Assembly: GCA_002696035.1 (NCBI GenBank)
Contig: NZQV01000016.1
Coordinates: 62,001-126,000 of the forward strand
Source of the DNA: Balneola sp.
Lineage (GTDB): Bacteria > Bacteroidota > Rhodothermia > Balneolales > Balneolaceae
Direction of reading: 5' to 3'
DNA length: 64,000 nucleotides
Shown here: piece after piece, positions 38,099 through 48,600 of the stretch
Numbering within the stretch: position 1 is the stretch's first letter
Layout of the letters: each line of letters starts with the position of its first letter
The notes under the pieces: generated by a model
Database searches by the model: none
Told to the model about the DNA's origin: nothing
Seen by the model: the letters and a program-made list of their open reading frames with translations, nothing else
Position numbers and translations under genes: made by a program

Positions 38099-38197
38099 AA
38101 AAATGTTTAGGTCGTTGTTGCTTCGACCAAACACCGCCAACCTGCTATTTGTTCCTTCCTTCTTTTTAATTTGTGAGGTTTATATAATCTCCATAAA

Positions 38198-38231
38198 ACA
38201 AAAAAGCGCCCGGCTTGTAACCGGGCGCTTT
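38198..38231 (-). terminator. Rho-independent terminator of the LamG cargo gene
   Basis: An 11-bp stem (AAAGCGCCCGG 38203-38213 with CCGGGCGCTTT 38221-38231) and a seven-base loop; on the minus strand a T-rich tract follows. It separates the cargo gene from the ABC operon. Confidence 0.9.
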
Positions 38232-38258
38232 ATACAAAATATTAGACCTGATCTTTGC

Positions 38259-41200
38259 TTATTTGACCAGCATCATTTTTTGCACTTTTTCAAATTCAGC
38301 TGCCCGCAAGCGGTAGATGTACATTCCACTTGGTAGGTTTTTGGCATCAAACACCACGTTATGAGTACCGGCAGACTGTTTGGCATTCACCAGTTTTGCT
38401 ACTTCCTGCCCCAGAGCGTTGTACACCGTTAGCTGTACCTGAGCTGCATTAGGCAGCGCATAACTGATCTGTGTAGTCGGGTTGAACGGATTCGGATAGT
38501 TTTGTTTGAGGTCAAACTCTCCAGGAATACCTGGTTCCTCAACTATGTCGGTTGATTCAACCATGTCTACTCCAACGCTGATGGAGGTTTCACCGCCATC
38601 TTCGTCTGTGACAGTGATATCAAGCGTAGCGGATCCGTCGAAATCTCCATTGGGACTCAAGGTCAGGAATTGGCCATTAAAGTCTACATTGATGCCGGAC
38701 GTATCTACATCGAAAGTGTAGGTCATTGTAGAATCATGGGATTCCACATCGCCAGTCCGCGCATACATATCAGCCGTAAAAGAACCGTCAAAAGGAACTT
38801 TGATGTCATTCTCAAATCCGGCCAGTTCGGGCAGATCATTTACGGAGATCACTTCCACAATAAAGGTTTGCTCTGCCGTAGTTGCTCCATCAGAAGCCTG
38901 AATGGTCAGCGTATCCGCCCCGAAGATGTTATCCAGCGAAGTAAACACTAAGCTGGTATCACTTTGGATCTCAGCTTCCACAATATGGCAAGGTACTTTG
39001 ATACTGTAGTTTAGTTCTGGATTGTCATCATCCTGAAAAACCGTATCCAGATCAGCCACCACAAACGTACCGAAATCTTCATCCAGCGTTATCTTTTGAA
39101 TTGGATTTACGACTACCGGCTGACTGCTGAGGGCGTTGGAATTGGAATAAGTGGCATCACCCTGAAGTTCTCCGCTCATGGCAAGAGTAGCAGAACTATA
39201 CGTTTGGGTTGAACCCTGAGCTTCGTCAAACCGGAAATAAGCTATAAGCCCTTCCTGCGAACCATTCAGCATTTTGTAGTAATTATCGGCGATCTCTGTA
39301 TCGGTTCGAGTGGTATTCCATATCCTGATCTCATCCAGCTCTCCGCTGAAAAAACTGCCATCCAGAGCATTTGGTGCTCCAATCAGAAATGGATATTCAT
39401 TGGCTCCAATATCGCGGTCTTCGGTATCGGTACCATCGAGCTCTCCATTCACATATATCTTGAGATCCGTTCCATCATAGGTAGCAGCAATATGAGTCCA
39501 CTGATTGGCCGGGATATGTGAGCCTGAATAAACCCGGGGACCAGTGTAATCGATATCGCCTATGGTAAAAGAGGCGAGCACAGAGCCTTCAGACTCCTCC
39601 AGCTGTAACTTGTATCCGCCACTGGTTGTACCTTTTTGCAAGATGATGGCATTCTCATTTATAGTTCCATCGTGATTTACCCAGGCTTCTACAGTCATTG
39701 ACCTGTCAAAGTTCTGATACAATTGCTCATAACCATCCAAAGAATTTCGGTTATCAAAGCGAACGAAATCGAGATCGCCATCCAGTTTCAGCGCATTGCC
39801 GGCCGTAAATTCTGATACTCTTGCCGGTGAAAGATAGCTTCTGTCACTTTCCTGACCACTTGCTGAAACAGCTACAGCCTCATAATAGTAGGAGTTTTCC
39901 TGCTCAACACCAGTATCGGTGTAGGAGGTACCTGAGGAGACCGTCGAAATTTCTGTTCGATCACTGAAATCCTGTGTGGTTGACCGATAGACTTTGTATT
40001 GAGCGGGATTCGCAATATCCCGATTTTCCACACTCACCTCAACATCTGATCCTGTAACCTGCGTAAATCCGTACGGTGTAACCGGAAAAACTCCGGAGGC
40101 TTCAACAGAGATATCGCCGTTCACCTGAATCAATTCCATGTCGGTATGATGGGTATCTGAACTTCGAACGATGCTATTTCCTGCATCATCAAATTTGTAA
40201 TACAGTTCCAGGCCATCTTCATTACCGGTGTATGGCTGGTTGAATTGATCTTCAATTTCCTGACGAGTCAGTGTTCGGCCCCAGATGCTCAGCTCATCGA
40301 TCTGACCACTATAAAAGTAGCTTGAAGCAGCGGCATCTGCTCCTATAAACAGATCCAGATCATTGTTACCTATACCACGATCCTCGCCTTTTGTGGCATC
40401 CAGTTTCCCATTTACATAAATCTTAAGATCGGTGCCGTCATAGGTTCCGGCAACATGCGTCCATTGATCGGCAGGAATGCTAGAATTCGAAAAAACAGTA
40501 GGGCCGCTATAATCTACATCACCAATCCCAAAGGCTACTCCCGGCGCCTGCCCTTCCCCTTCAAAGCGAAGCATATATCCATTGCCGGTAGATCCTTTTG
40601 CTATTATCACAGCATTTTCATCACTCTGCCCATCATGCTTCACCCAGGCCTGTACAGTGATATCCGTTCCCGTAATATCCAGCGAAGGACGTTCTGAAAG
40701 AGCTCCATATGCATTTTTTGATAAGTGTAAACTGGCTCCTCCCAATTGACTATATGGGGTAGCATTTACCATTCTGGAAAAGTCACTTTCATTGTCTGAA
40801 CCATCTACAGCAGATACCTGGTAGTAGTAATTGGTGCCATTATCTACATCCGTATCTGTATAGGAAGTTACGCCCGAGGCAGCCGTAGCAATACTTGTAC
40901 GATCACTGCCATCCGGTTGTGTAGATCGGTAGATCTCGAAGGAAGCCGCATCATTTTCGTCATTTGGCCCCAGCCTCTCATCCCAGCTCAGTTCAACCTG
41001 TCCATTTCCATTTTGCACATACACATCCGGTGCAATAGGTACAACTCCCGGGGCAACAATGCCCGCATCTCCTGCAAAGGAAATATCGCTTGAACCTGCA
41101 AGATCAGACACGGTATTTCCACTTGCAGAATTAAATTCATACAAGGCAACCAGGCCCGTTTCACTTCCGGTCAATTCCTCGAGATAAGTATCAGCTATTT

Positions 41201-41816
41201 CAAAAGCGGAACGAGTGGTATTCCAGATGCGAACACCATCAATTTGTCCACTTAGAAAATTTGTGGATAGCGACGCATCGGTACCCACCGTTAAATTATT
41301 ACTGTTAGACCCAATATTACGATCTTCCGTATCTGTGGCATCCAGTTCTCCATCAATATAAATTTTCAGGAACTGTCCATCATAAGTGGCTGCGATATGA
41401 GTCCATCGATTTGCTGTAATTCCACTTTCTGAAAGCACTTGTGGTCCGGTGTAGTCAATGTCCCCAATCACAAACCGAACGTAGGTTTCATCCCCTTCAC
41501 CAACCAGCTGCAAGCGATATCCATTTCCGTCGATGCCTTTATTTATCAGTAATGCATCTTCGCTGCTGTTACCATCGTGGTTTACCCAGGCCTCCAGTGT
41601 AATACTTGTTTCACTTACATCAAGCGAAGCATTGTGAGAGGCAGTAGCGTAATCCCCGTCACCGTCAAGCACCAAGGCTCCTTTTTGTGCCAACCCCTCA
41701 AATGAGGTGGTAACTATTATCAGTAAAGGAAGTACGAACCACGAAAGGTATTTTAAATGAGTACTCCAACTGCTTTTTATTCTCTTGTTCTGTTCTATTG
41801 TATCCGTTTTTTTCAT
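38259..41816 (-). CDS. Triple LamG / fibronectin III secreted protein with T9SS sorting domain
   Basis: A 1185-residue protein. After a signal region (about residues 22-43, ending GLAQ) come three concanavalin A-like LamG domains (about 45-245, 360-560 and 685-880), each with a WTHIA(A)TYDG-LKIYV(N/D)G core. Two fibronectin III-like linkers (about 260-350 and 580-670, with SYTDTGVEQ and YYYEAVAV) sit between them. A cadherin-like segment follows (about 900-1080). The last ~80 residues begin YPNPFNPTTQISYALP and form a FlgD-like T9SS sorting signal ending KMMLVK. LamG domains bind glycans, so a surface lectin or matrix-binding protein is likely. No catalytic residues were identified. It is a single gene with a strong terminator. 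Confidence 0.92.
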   Translation of the reverse strand: MKKTDTIEQNKRIKSSWSTHLKYLSWFVLPLLIIVTTSFEGLAQKGALVLDGDGDYATASHNASLDVSETSITLEAWVNHDGNSSEDALLINKGIDGNGYRLQLVGEGDETYVRFVIGDIDYTGPQVLSESGITANRWTHIAATYDGQFLKIYIDGELDATDTEDRNIGSNSNNLTVGTDASLSTNFLSGQIDGVRIWNTTRSAFEIADTYLEELTGSETGLVALYEFNSASGNTVSDLAGSSDISFAGDAGIVAPGVVPIAPDVYVQNGNGQVELSWDERLGPNDENDAASFEIYRSTQPDGSDRTSIATAASGVTSYTDTDVDNGTNYYYQVSAVDGSDNESDFSRMVNATPYSQLGGASLHLSKNAYGALSERPSLDITGTDITVQAWVKHDGQSDENAVIIAKGSTGNGYMLRFEGEGQAPGVAFGIGDVDYSGPTVFSNSSIPADQWTHVAGTYDGTDLKIYVNGKLDATKGEDRGIGNNDLDLFIGADAAASSYFYSGQIDELSIWGRTLTRQEIEDQFNQPYTGNEDGLELYYKFDDAGNSIVRSSDTHHTDMELIQVNGDISVEASGVFPVTPYGFTQVTGSDVEVSVENRDIANPAQYKVYRSTTQDFSDRTEISTVSSGTSYTDTGVEQENSYYYEAVAVSASGQESDRSYLSPARVSEFTAGNALKLDGDLDFVRFDNRNSLDGYEQLYQNFDRSMTVEAWVNHDGTINENAIILQKGTTSGGYKLQLEESEGSVLASFTIGDIDYTGPRVYSGSHIPANQWTHIAATYDGTDLKIYVNGELDGTDTEDRDIGANEYPFLIGAPNALDGSFFSGELDEIRIWNTTRTDTEIADNYYKMLNGSQEGLIAYFRFDEAQGSTQTYSSATLAMSGELQGDATYSNSNALSSQPVVVNPIQKITLDEDFGTFVVADLDTVFQDDDNPELNYSIKVPCHIVEAEIQSDTSLVFTSLDNIFGADTLTIQASDGATTAEQTFIVEVISVNDLPELAGFENDIKVPFDGSFTADMYARTGDVESHDSTMTYTFDVDTSGINVDFNGQFLTLSPNGDFDGSATLDITVTDEDGGETSISVGVDMVESTDIVEEPGIPGEFDLKQNYPNPFNPTTQISYALPNAAQVQLTVYNALGQEVAKLVNAKQSAGTHNVVFDAKNLPSGMYIYRLRAAEFEKVQKMMLVK

Positions 41817-42136
41817 TTGTACGTCTTTTTATTAATGTTGAATTGACAGACTAAACTATTCCCGAGTGTATGGTCTGTCTCTCTTTTCCTTCTTTATATG
41901 AAGGCACCCCATTATTGGGATCCTAAGAAGCTAATAAAATAAGACCTATAAACATGAATTTTTTTCTTTGGGTGGAAATTCATTCTTTGAAACCCAGAAA
42001 AGCTCCTTCAGCTTTTCCCATTTTATGACCAACTATCTGCATTTACACCGGTCAGTCAGCATCAGAATGTATTAGAGAAAAGAAGTTTACGAACCCCTAC
42101 CTTTACTATTAAAATCACTCAACCCAGAAATTACTC
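41817..42136. other. Divergent intergenic region between LamG cargo gene and hisA
   Basis: About 320 bp holding both promoters. An 8-bp hairpin (GAAAAGCT 41997-42004 with AGCTTTTC 42010-42017) has a core resembling the AAGCTCCAGCTT palindrome of the REP family at 56.3 and 61-62 kb and may be a worn solo copy. CCTTC/GAAGG forms another small dyad near 41888-41904. No gene was seen. Confidence 0.45.
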
Positions 42137-42853
42137 ATGCAAACCATTCCCGCTATCGATCTTCTGAACGGAGAAGCTGTTCGGCTCCATAAAGGATCTT
42201 ACCAAGAAGTAACAGTGTATGATAAATCACCGCTCAATCAGGCAAAAAAGTTTAAAGATGCCGGTTTCGATCACATTCATGTGGTAGATCTGAATGGAGC
42301 TAAAGAAGGTGAGTTCGTAAACCTTCCCCATATTCAGCAGATCATTGACGAACTCGATATCTCCGTTCAAACCGGAGGGGGAATTCGCAAGTTTGAAGAC
42401 GTAGAGATGCTGCTGGAAGCCGGACTTTCTAAAGTGATATGCAGCTCTATGGCTATCAAAAATGAAAAAGACTGGCTGAGATCTCTGGAAAAATATCCCG
42501 AGAACATGATCCTGGGAATGGATCTTAAAAACGGAAAAATAGCCTACTCCGGATGGCTCGAAACGGCTGAGGAATCGGTAGAATCGTTCTTGAGCCGGAT
42601 GATAGATCAAGGCCTTCAGGAGGTGTTATGTACTGATATTTCCAAAGATGGTACGCTGGCCGGCCCCAATTTTGAACTGTATAACGATCTCCATAAAAAC
42701 TTCCCCCAAATTCGCCTGATCGCTTCCGGTGGCGTTTCTTCCCTGGAAGATCTGAACATCCTCAATGAAGCTAATATTGATGCCGTGGTAATCGGAAAAG
42801 CGTATTACGAAGGTAGAATTTCTCTGGAAGAAATGGCCGCTTTTAATGGCTAG
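42137..42853 (+). CDS. hisA: ProFAR isomerase (histidine biosynthesis)
   Basis: Isomerises ProFAR to PRFAR in histidine synthesis. The 238-residue (beta-alpha)8 barrel has the catalytic Asp in TIPAIDLLNGEAVRLHKG, the phosphate-binding half-barrel repeats (TGGGIR near residue 80; ASGGVSS near 197) and the second catalytic Asp in CTDISKDGTLAGPN. The Arg/Lys pattern and start favour HisA over HisF. It is separated from hisF by a serpin gene on the opposite strand, so the usual hisA-hisF pairing is broken. A palindromic element begins one base after its stop. Confidence 0.95.
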   Translation: MQTIPAIDLLNGEAVRLHKGSYQEVTVYDKSPLNQAKKFKDAGFDHIHVVDLNGAKEGEFVNLPHIQQIIDELDISVQTGGGIRKFEDVEMLLEAGLSKVICSSMAIKNEKDWLRSLEKYPENMILGMDLKNGKIAYSGWLETAEESVESFLSRMIDQGLQEVLCTDISKDGTLAGPNFELYNDLHKNFPQIRLIASGGVSSLEDLNILNEANIDAVVIGKAYYEGRISLEEMAAFNG

Positions 42854-43083
42854 TTTAACGTAGGTCGGGCAGCTTGCCCGACCGTAAAACTTACGTAAGC
42901 TTATTAAGTCCGATATAAATCCATCTCGTAATTCAGGATCGAAGTTACAAGTATCAGACTCTGAATTGTTGGCAAGGATCAGATTCCCATCTTCACGGCA
43001 ATGACTACATATCAGCCAGTCTTTTATCTCGCTCTTACGTTAAAGTTAAAAAAGCCGAGCAAGCTGTTCGGCCTACGTTTATT
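42854..43083. mobile_element. MITE-like palindromic element after hisA
   Basis: About 230 bp bounded by ~48-bp imperfect inverted repeats. The left arm (42854-42900) reads TAACGTAGGTCGGGCAGCTT then GCCCGACC; the right arm (43031-43080), reverse-complemented, reads AAACGTAGGCCGAACAGCTT then GCTCGGC. Each arm also holds its own palindrome and a distal CTTACGTAAG / AACGTAAGAGC segment. The interior has no reading frame. It starts one base after the hisA stop and ends 18 bases before the serpin stop. No target duplication was recognised. Confidence 0.65.
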
Positions 43084-43101
43084 TACATAGTTGAGATGAT
43101 C

Positions 43102-44340
43102 TCAGGCGTTGGGATTCATCACTTTCCCCATAAAAAGAATGGCACCGCTGTTTTGCTCGCGGATCATGAATATAAAAGGTCGGTTTACATTAAAACTCTG
43201 AGGCACTGATGTCACGCCGATCCCAACAGAGGTAACTGCTGCTGCCTCGGTTCCTTCCTCATTTACTTCTACAAAGGTTTTGTGCTTCACTTCGCTTATA
43301 AATAGTGGCGCATCCGGATTAATTCCAGACAGATCCGCCTTTCTGGTGAAAGCATCTTCCATACCCATAGAGTATAAAATATCTTTCATCTCGATCTCAA
43401 ACTCTAAAGTAAATTTGGGCAATCCAAGCGGGATTTTTCGGTATTCGAGTTCATCATACCAGATAGCTACCTGTTGGCGGCTGAATTTATTCTGAATGAA
43501 ATCATCAATAGTCATATCCCGGTCACCGGGCATCAGTACAGTCATCGTAAAAAGACTGTCGCCGTATGGAAGGTCTATCATGTGGACATCATCGTTCATC
43601 AGCACATTGAATTTATTCTCCTGATTCATCATCTCCACAGTCACCTGCTCATCGTTTTCTAAGGCGAAGTAACTCTCGCGTGTTCTTTCAGGATCAAACT
43701 GATAGGTCCAGTCTCCTTTAAAGTAAATTGCGTTGATCAAATACATTACCATTTCGGGTGGAATCTCATCCTCAATGATCTTCTCTATCAACCCATTGGT
43801 ATTCTCTTTTACCCAGGTATTTATGACATCCTTGGCTTCCGGATCTCTGAAATCAAGCTCGGTAGCTTCGGCGTTAAAGTATTCCGCCAAAGTCTGTTTG
43901 AATTCTTCCTGAACGGCAAAACCTTTATTGCTCCAAACGGAATTGGCGACCTCCATTGAAACCTTGGGATCTACCTCCTTCAATAATGTAATTAGTGATT
44001 CATAGCCTTCATTAATTTCCTGCTGAGTAAGTCCGCTGAAAGCAAGTGTTTGGCGCATCTGCTCAAAAGTTTCCCCCTCAGCCCCGTTCATCGTCATCCC
44101 CAAAGCAATGGAAATACTGAGGGGAGAAATGAACACATTCTCATCATCAGCCTGTTCTACCGTTTGTTTGAAAAGATTGAAGCTAAATGACTCACTGGTT
44201 TCAACCAGTTTCTTTTCAGATTGAGTGAGCTCCCGGGAAAGCTCTCCCTTCTCATTTGGCCCGGTCACATTCTCTGTACAACTCCACAAAATGAATCCTG
44301 CCGTTACAACTATTAGCGAAAGTAAGTATCTGTATCTCAT
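43102..44340 (-). CDS. Serpin, predicted surface or periplasmic lipoprotein
   Basis: A 412-residue serine protease inhibitor of the serpin superfamily. The lipobox FILWSC (Cys21) indicates a lipid anchor. Core motifs are NVFISPLSISIALGMTMNGAEG (core SPLSISIALGM), NAIYFKGDW, and VNRPFIFMIRE near the end. The hinge of the reactive-centre loop, EEGTEAAAVT (residues 361-370), has the small residues at P15-P9 needed for inhibitory serpins, so this should be an active suicide inhibitor. The bond is predicted near GVT-SVP, which suggests an elastase- or chymotrypsin-like target. Bacterial serpins are patchily distributed. It sits alone between hisA and hisF. Confidence 0.94.
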   Translation of the reverse strand: MRYRYLLSLIVVTAGFILWSCTENVTGPNEKGELSRELTQSEKKLVETSESFSFNLFKQTVEQADDENVFISPLSISIALGMTMNGAEGETFEQMRQTLAFSGLTQQEINEGYESLITLLKEVDPKVSMEVANSVWSNKGFAVQEEFKQTLAEYFNAEATELDFRDPEAKDVINTWVKENTNGLIEKIIEDEIPPEMVMYLINAIYFKGDWTYQFDPERTRESYFALENDEQVTVEMMNQENKFNVLMNDDVHMIDLPYGDSLFTMTVLMPGDRDMTIDDFIQNKFSRQQVAIWYDELEYRKIPLGLPKFTLEFEIEMKDILYSMGMEDAFTRKADLSGINPDAPLFISEVKHKTFVEVNEEGTEAAAVTSVGIGVTSVPQSFNVNRPFIFMIREQNSGAILFMGKVMNPNA

Positions 44341-44538
44341 GGTCTTGACATTTTTTGATATACTATATTTTAATAAAGAATCTACTTAAATAAAATTGTG
44401 CAACTGCTCAAGATATATTCATAGAACAAACTCTTAGTAAAACAGAACACTACCTATTATTTTATTTATCTTAACGCTGTGACAATTATTTTTTCTGAAG
44501 CAGTTTTAACTTATTTATTTGTAGAATTTTAATTTCGC

Positions 44539-45297
44539 ATGCTCACAACACGCATCATTCCCTGCCTCGATATTAAAGACGGACGCACCGTTAAAGGTGT
44601 AAATTTTGAAGGACTTCGTGATGCCGGAGATCCGGTTGAGCTGGCTCGTCGTTATAGCGATGAAGGAGCCGATGAGCTGGTTTTTCTAGATATCACCGCT
44701 ACGCTTGAAAAGCGAAAGACCCTGGCGGAACTCGTAAAGAGAATCGCAGCCGAGATCAATATTCCGTTTACCGTGGGCGGTGGAATCAAAACCGTGGATG
44801 AAATTGAGGAACTGCTTAAAGGCGGGGCTGATAAAGTTTCACTGAATTCCAGCATTGTAAAAAATCCCGACCTTATCAATGAGGCTTCAGAAGCCTTCGG
44901 AGCACAAGCCATCGTTGCTGCCGTGGATGCCAAAAAGAACGGAGATTCCTGGAACGTATACATAAAAGGAGGAACCGAAGATACCGGACTCGATGCGCTG
45001 CAATGGATGCAGGAAGTGGAAGATCGTGGTGCCGGTGAAATACTGCTTACCAGCATGGACCGCGATGGCACTAAAGCCGGCTTCGATACCGAGCTCCTTA
45101 AAAAAGTAAACGAACTGGTCCGAATTCCTGTAATCGCCAGTGGAGGTGCCGGCACTGTTCAGCATTGTATTGACGCCGTCAAAATCTCAAATGCCGATGC
45201 CGTTCTTGCAGCCAGTATCTTTCATTTTAAAGAGATCGAGATCCATCACCTGAAACAAAAAATGAAAGAAGCCGGAATCGAAGTTCGCACAATCTGA
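44539..45297 (+). CDS. hisF: Imidazole glycerol phosphate synthase, cyclase subunit
   Basis: With HisH, converts PRFAR and ammonia to IGP and AICAR in histidine synthesis. The 252-residue barrel has the opening [22 protein letters not shown] (core [11 protein letters not shown] with catalytic Asp11), [11 protein letters not shown], the second catalytic Asp in [13 protein letters not shown], and ASGGAGT. hisH and hisI are not next to it. It is about 300 bp from gltB, which supplies glutamate, but no shared transcription is visible. Confidence 0.96.
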   Translation: MLTTRIIPCLDIKDGRTVKGVNFEGLRDAGDPVELARRYSDEGADELVFLDITATLEKRKTLAELVKRIAAEINIPFTVGGGIKTVDEIEELLKGGADKVSLNSSIVKNPDLINEASEAFGAQAIVAAVDAKKNGDSWNVYIKGGTEDTGLDALQWMQEVEDRGAGEILLTSMDRDGTKAGFDTELLKKVNELVRIPVIASGGAGTVQHCIDAVKISNADAVLAASIFHFKEIEIHHLKQKMKEAGIEVRTI

Positions 45298-45604
45298 TGC
45301 CTTTTCCCTGAACTACATTTCTTTTCCCCTCTCTTTTTACACCCCTTTTTCGAACATAATTAAATTATTTTTGTTTCCACCTAATTATTTTAAGTGAAAT
45401 TATATTTCTGATTGTAAGCGCTTTTCTATATGCTCAAGATAGATTCAGCTGTTTTCTGTTGATACCTCCCGTCGATAGAAGTTCCAAAATATGCACTAAA
45501 CAGCTTTAAATAAGGATTATTTAGATCCAGGCATTTGACAAATACAAAATTTTTGTGGTTTTTGAGTGTACTCATCTCGCCTAACCATCGAAGTAGAAAA
45601 TATT
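45298..45604. other. Intergenic region upstream of gltB
   Basis: About 307 bp holding the putative gltB control region. It contains the AAAAGCGCT-type palindrome (45413-45426). An in-frame upstream ATG at 45566 could extend gltB by 13 codons but has no Shine-Dalgarno sequence. No other gene or RNA was seen. Confidence 0.5.
45413..45426. promoter_or_regulatory. AAAAGCGCT palindrome upstream of gltB
   Basis: TGTAAGCGCTTTTC here reads GAAAAGCGCTTACA on the other strand. It shares the core with sites before pruA, hppD and paaA. It lies about 180 bp before the preferred gltB start. The central CG with AA/TT flanks is the form of LacI-family operators. Confidence 0.5.
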
Positions 45605-48600
45605 ATGGACCGAAATAATTTAAGTTATACCGGTGAGGAAAGTTCTGCCTGCGGGGTAGGATTTATCGCCAGCCGAAAAGGAGTATTTGCAAACGAACAT
45701 TTGCTAAGTGGGCTTCATGCCCTTAAGTGTGTAGAACACCGGGGAGCTTGTGGAGCTGACGGCGTAACCGGGGACGGTGCCGGCATTATGACCGACATCC
45801 CATTCAATATGTTCGGCTATGAGCAGGATACAGTTGCCATTGCTACCCTGTTTGTTACCAACGACCCTGTGAAACAGCGCCAAAGCCTGAAGATCTTTGA
45901 GGATACTTTTGAATTCATGGGGCTTCCCATTCTTGAATATCGGGATGTACCTGTAAATACCAAAGTTTTGGGAGAAGAAGCACTTGCTACACTTCCTGCC
46001 ATCAAACATGTGGTCATCGAACGACCTGCAAAAAGCAGAACAAATCTTGCCTTTGATAAGCTTCTGTATATGGCCAAACAGCTTACAATGAGGAAGCTCT
46101 ACTCTACGGAATTGGTTGGAAATTTATTTTTCACTTCTCTGTCTGCACAGACCATAGTATATAAAGGACTCTGCAAGGCTGATGCGCTTCAGGATCTGTA
46201 TCCTGATCTGCAAAACCCAGAGTACAAAACCCGGTTTACCTTATTCCATCGCCGGTTTAGTACAAACACCAGAACATCATGGGATAAGGTGCAGCCTTTC
46301 CGACTGATCGGTCATAATGGAGAGATCAATACCATTGCCGGAAATCGCTCCTGGGCAAAATCGCGGGAGAAGATGATAGGTGCAGAGAAATATGAACTGC
46401 TGACCCGAAAAGGTATTAGTGACTCCGGTAGTTTCAATGAAATGGTGGAAGCCATGCGCTACCGCAGTGGAGTTCCGAATGTGGAAGATATTCTTGCCCT
46501 AATGGTTCCTCCCGCAAGCGTTGATAATGAATTTTACACCTTCTGGAGCCGCGCTATGGAACCCTGGGATGGTCCGGCTTTCATCTCCTATGCCAACGGC
46601 TACACCATTGGTGCCCGACTAGACCGTAACGGATTTCGACCCGCACGATGGGCCCGAACGGAAGATCATTTTTACCTTTCATCGGAAGCCGGCACTTTTC
46701 AAGTAGATGAATCTAAAATTAATGCAAAAGGAACCTTATTCGCCGGCCGGGGCGTAACTCTTGATCTAGATACTGGTGAAGTACATTTCCGTGATCCAAG
46801 TCACTCCAAGGAAAATGAAGATGCTAAATTTGATGCACGGCTCACTCCGATACCGGAAGAAGTAGGAGATCCCAAAAAATCTTATCTCGAGAAACTTCCG
46901 CTTTTCAGTTACACCGATGAGGAGCTAAAAAAAGTCATCTACCCGATGGCAACGGATGGTAAGGAACCAGTGGGTTCCATGGGAGATACTGCCCGACTTG
47001 CGGTGCTTTCAACAGAGCCACGATCGTTTTTTGATCATTTCTACCAGAATTTTTCACAGGTTACCAATCCCCCGCTCGATTATATCCGTGAGCAAGTGGT
47101 AACCGATCTCAGGACGCATCTTGGAAAAAAACCCAACATTTTTGAACCTAAAGAACTCATTCCCCCGGCACCGGCTTTCTTGCTAAAGACCCCGTTTTTA
47201 AGTTTATCGCAAATGGACTACCTGCATTCTATTGTGGGCGGAGATCTTTCTGAAGAACAGATCGTACCGGTCCGGCTTTCCATGACCTTCAAGCGAACGC
47301 ATGGTGTGGTTGGCTTCAAAGCCAAGCTCCGGGAACTGGCTGATTCTGCTATTGAAGCGGCTCAAAAAGGCCATTCCATCATTATTTTAAGTGACCGGGA
47401 TGCTTCATACGAGTATCCTGCCATACCCTCTCTGCTGGCACTACGCTCTGTGGTAAATAATTTGAATGAACAGGGATTGCGATTGAATGCTTCGGTTGTG
47501 ATCGATTCAGGTGAAATTAAGAACACCCATCACGCTGCCGCTATGATCGGCTTTGGTGCTTATGCCGTTTGTCCATATATGGCGCTGGATATTGCCCGAA
47601 ATGATGACAATCGTGCCCTCAAAAAACTGGATGCCGATACCAAAGAACGGAACTATTTACATGCATTGGAGCAGGGGCTGCTCAAGATCATGGCGAAATG
47701 TGGAATTTCCGTGGTTAGAAGTTATCAAAGCGCCAAGCTGTTTTCGGCAGTGGGATTAGATAAACAGGTAATCCGGGATTTCTTCCCCGGTATTCAAAGT
47801 CCGATCGGTGGAATTACACTAGATCAGATAGGCGAGCAGGTGCTTGAGCGAACGCAACATTTGCGGGATGAAGACCTCAGCGAAATGAAACCGCTGAAAA
47901 CCTATCAATACAAAGAACATGCACGCGGTAAAACGGGTGAAAAACACTCTATGACGAGTTCCCGCTCCAAAGCCATTCACGAATTGGTGCGCGATAAGGA
48001 ACTGGATCTCACCGACATGGAATTGTTCGATGAGTACCTGAAAGCCGGCCACGATGATGAACCGGTCACACTTAGACATCTTCTTGACACAAAGAAATCC
48101 GATAAACCGCTAGATGTGGAAGATGTCAAATCTATTGATCACATCTTGCCGAAATTTGGTTCAGGAGCGATGTCTTTTGGAGCTATCAGTGCTGAATCTC
48201 AGCGTGATATTTTCCGTGCCATGAAGGAAATTGGCGGCCGCTGTAACAGTGGCGAGGGTGGCGAAAATCCCTATTATTTTACAGAAGGAATATCAGCTTC
48301 AGTCAAGCAAATTGCCTCGGGACGTTTTGGCGTAACAGGCGAGTACCTGGTGGCCGGAGATGAAATTCAGATCAAAGTTTGTCAGGGAGCAAAGCCTGGC
48401 GAAGGTGGTCAGCTGATGGGCATCAAAGTTACTGAGGATATCGCCCGGGCTAGATTTGCCAATCCCGGCTTCGACCTGATATCTCCTCCTCCCCTGCACG
48501 ATATTTACAGCATCGAAGATCTGGCGCAGCTTATTCATGATCTCAAACAACTTCACCCCGGAGGAAAAGTAAGTGTGAAATTAGTATCCGGTGTAAACAT

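Noticed and set aside
38259-41816. Tandem repeats in the LamG gene as a CRISPR array
   Set aside because: The repeats are long, coding and in frame; there are no short direct repeats with unique spacers anywhere in the window and no cas genes.
42854-43083. Palindromic element after hisA as a simple pair of terminators
   Set aside because: Each arm could help terminate, but the two arms match each other over about 48 bases in inverted order, which separate terminators would not.
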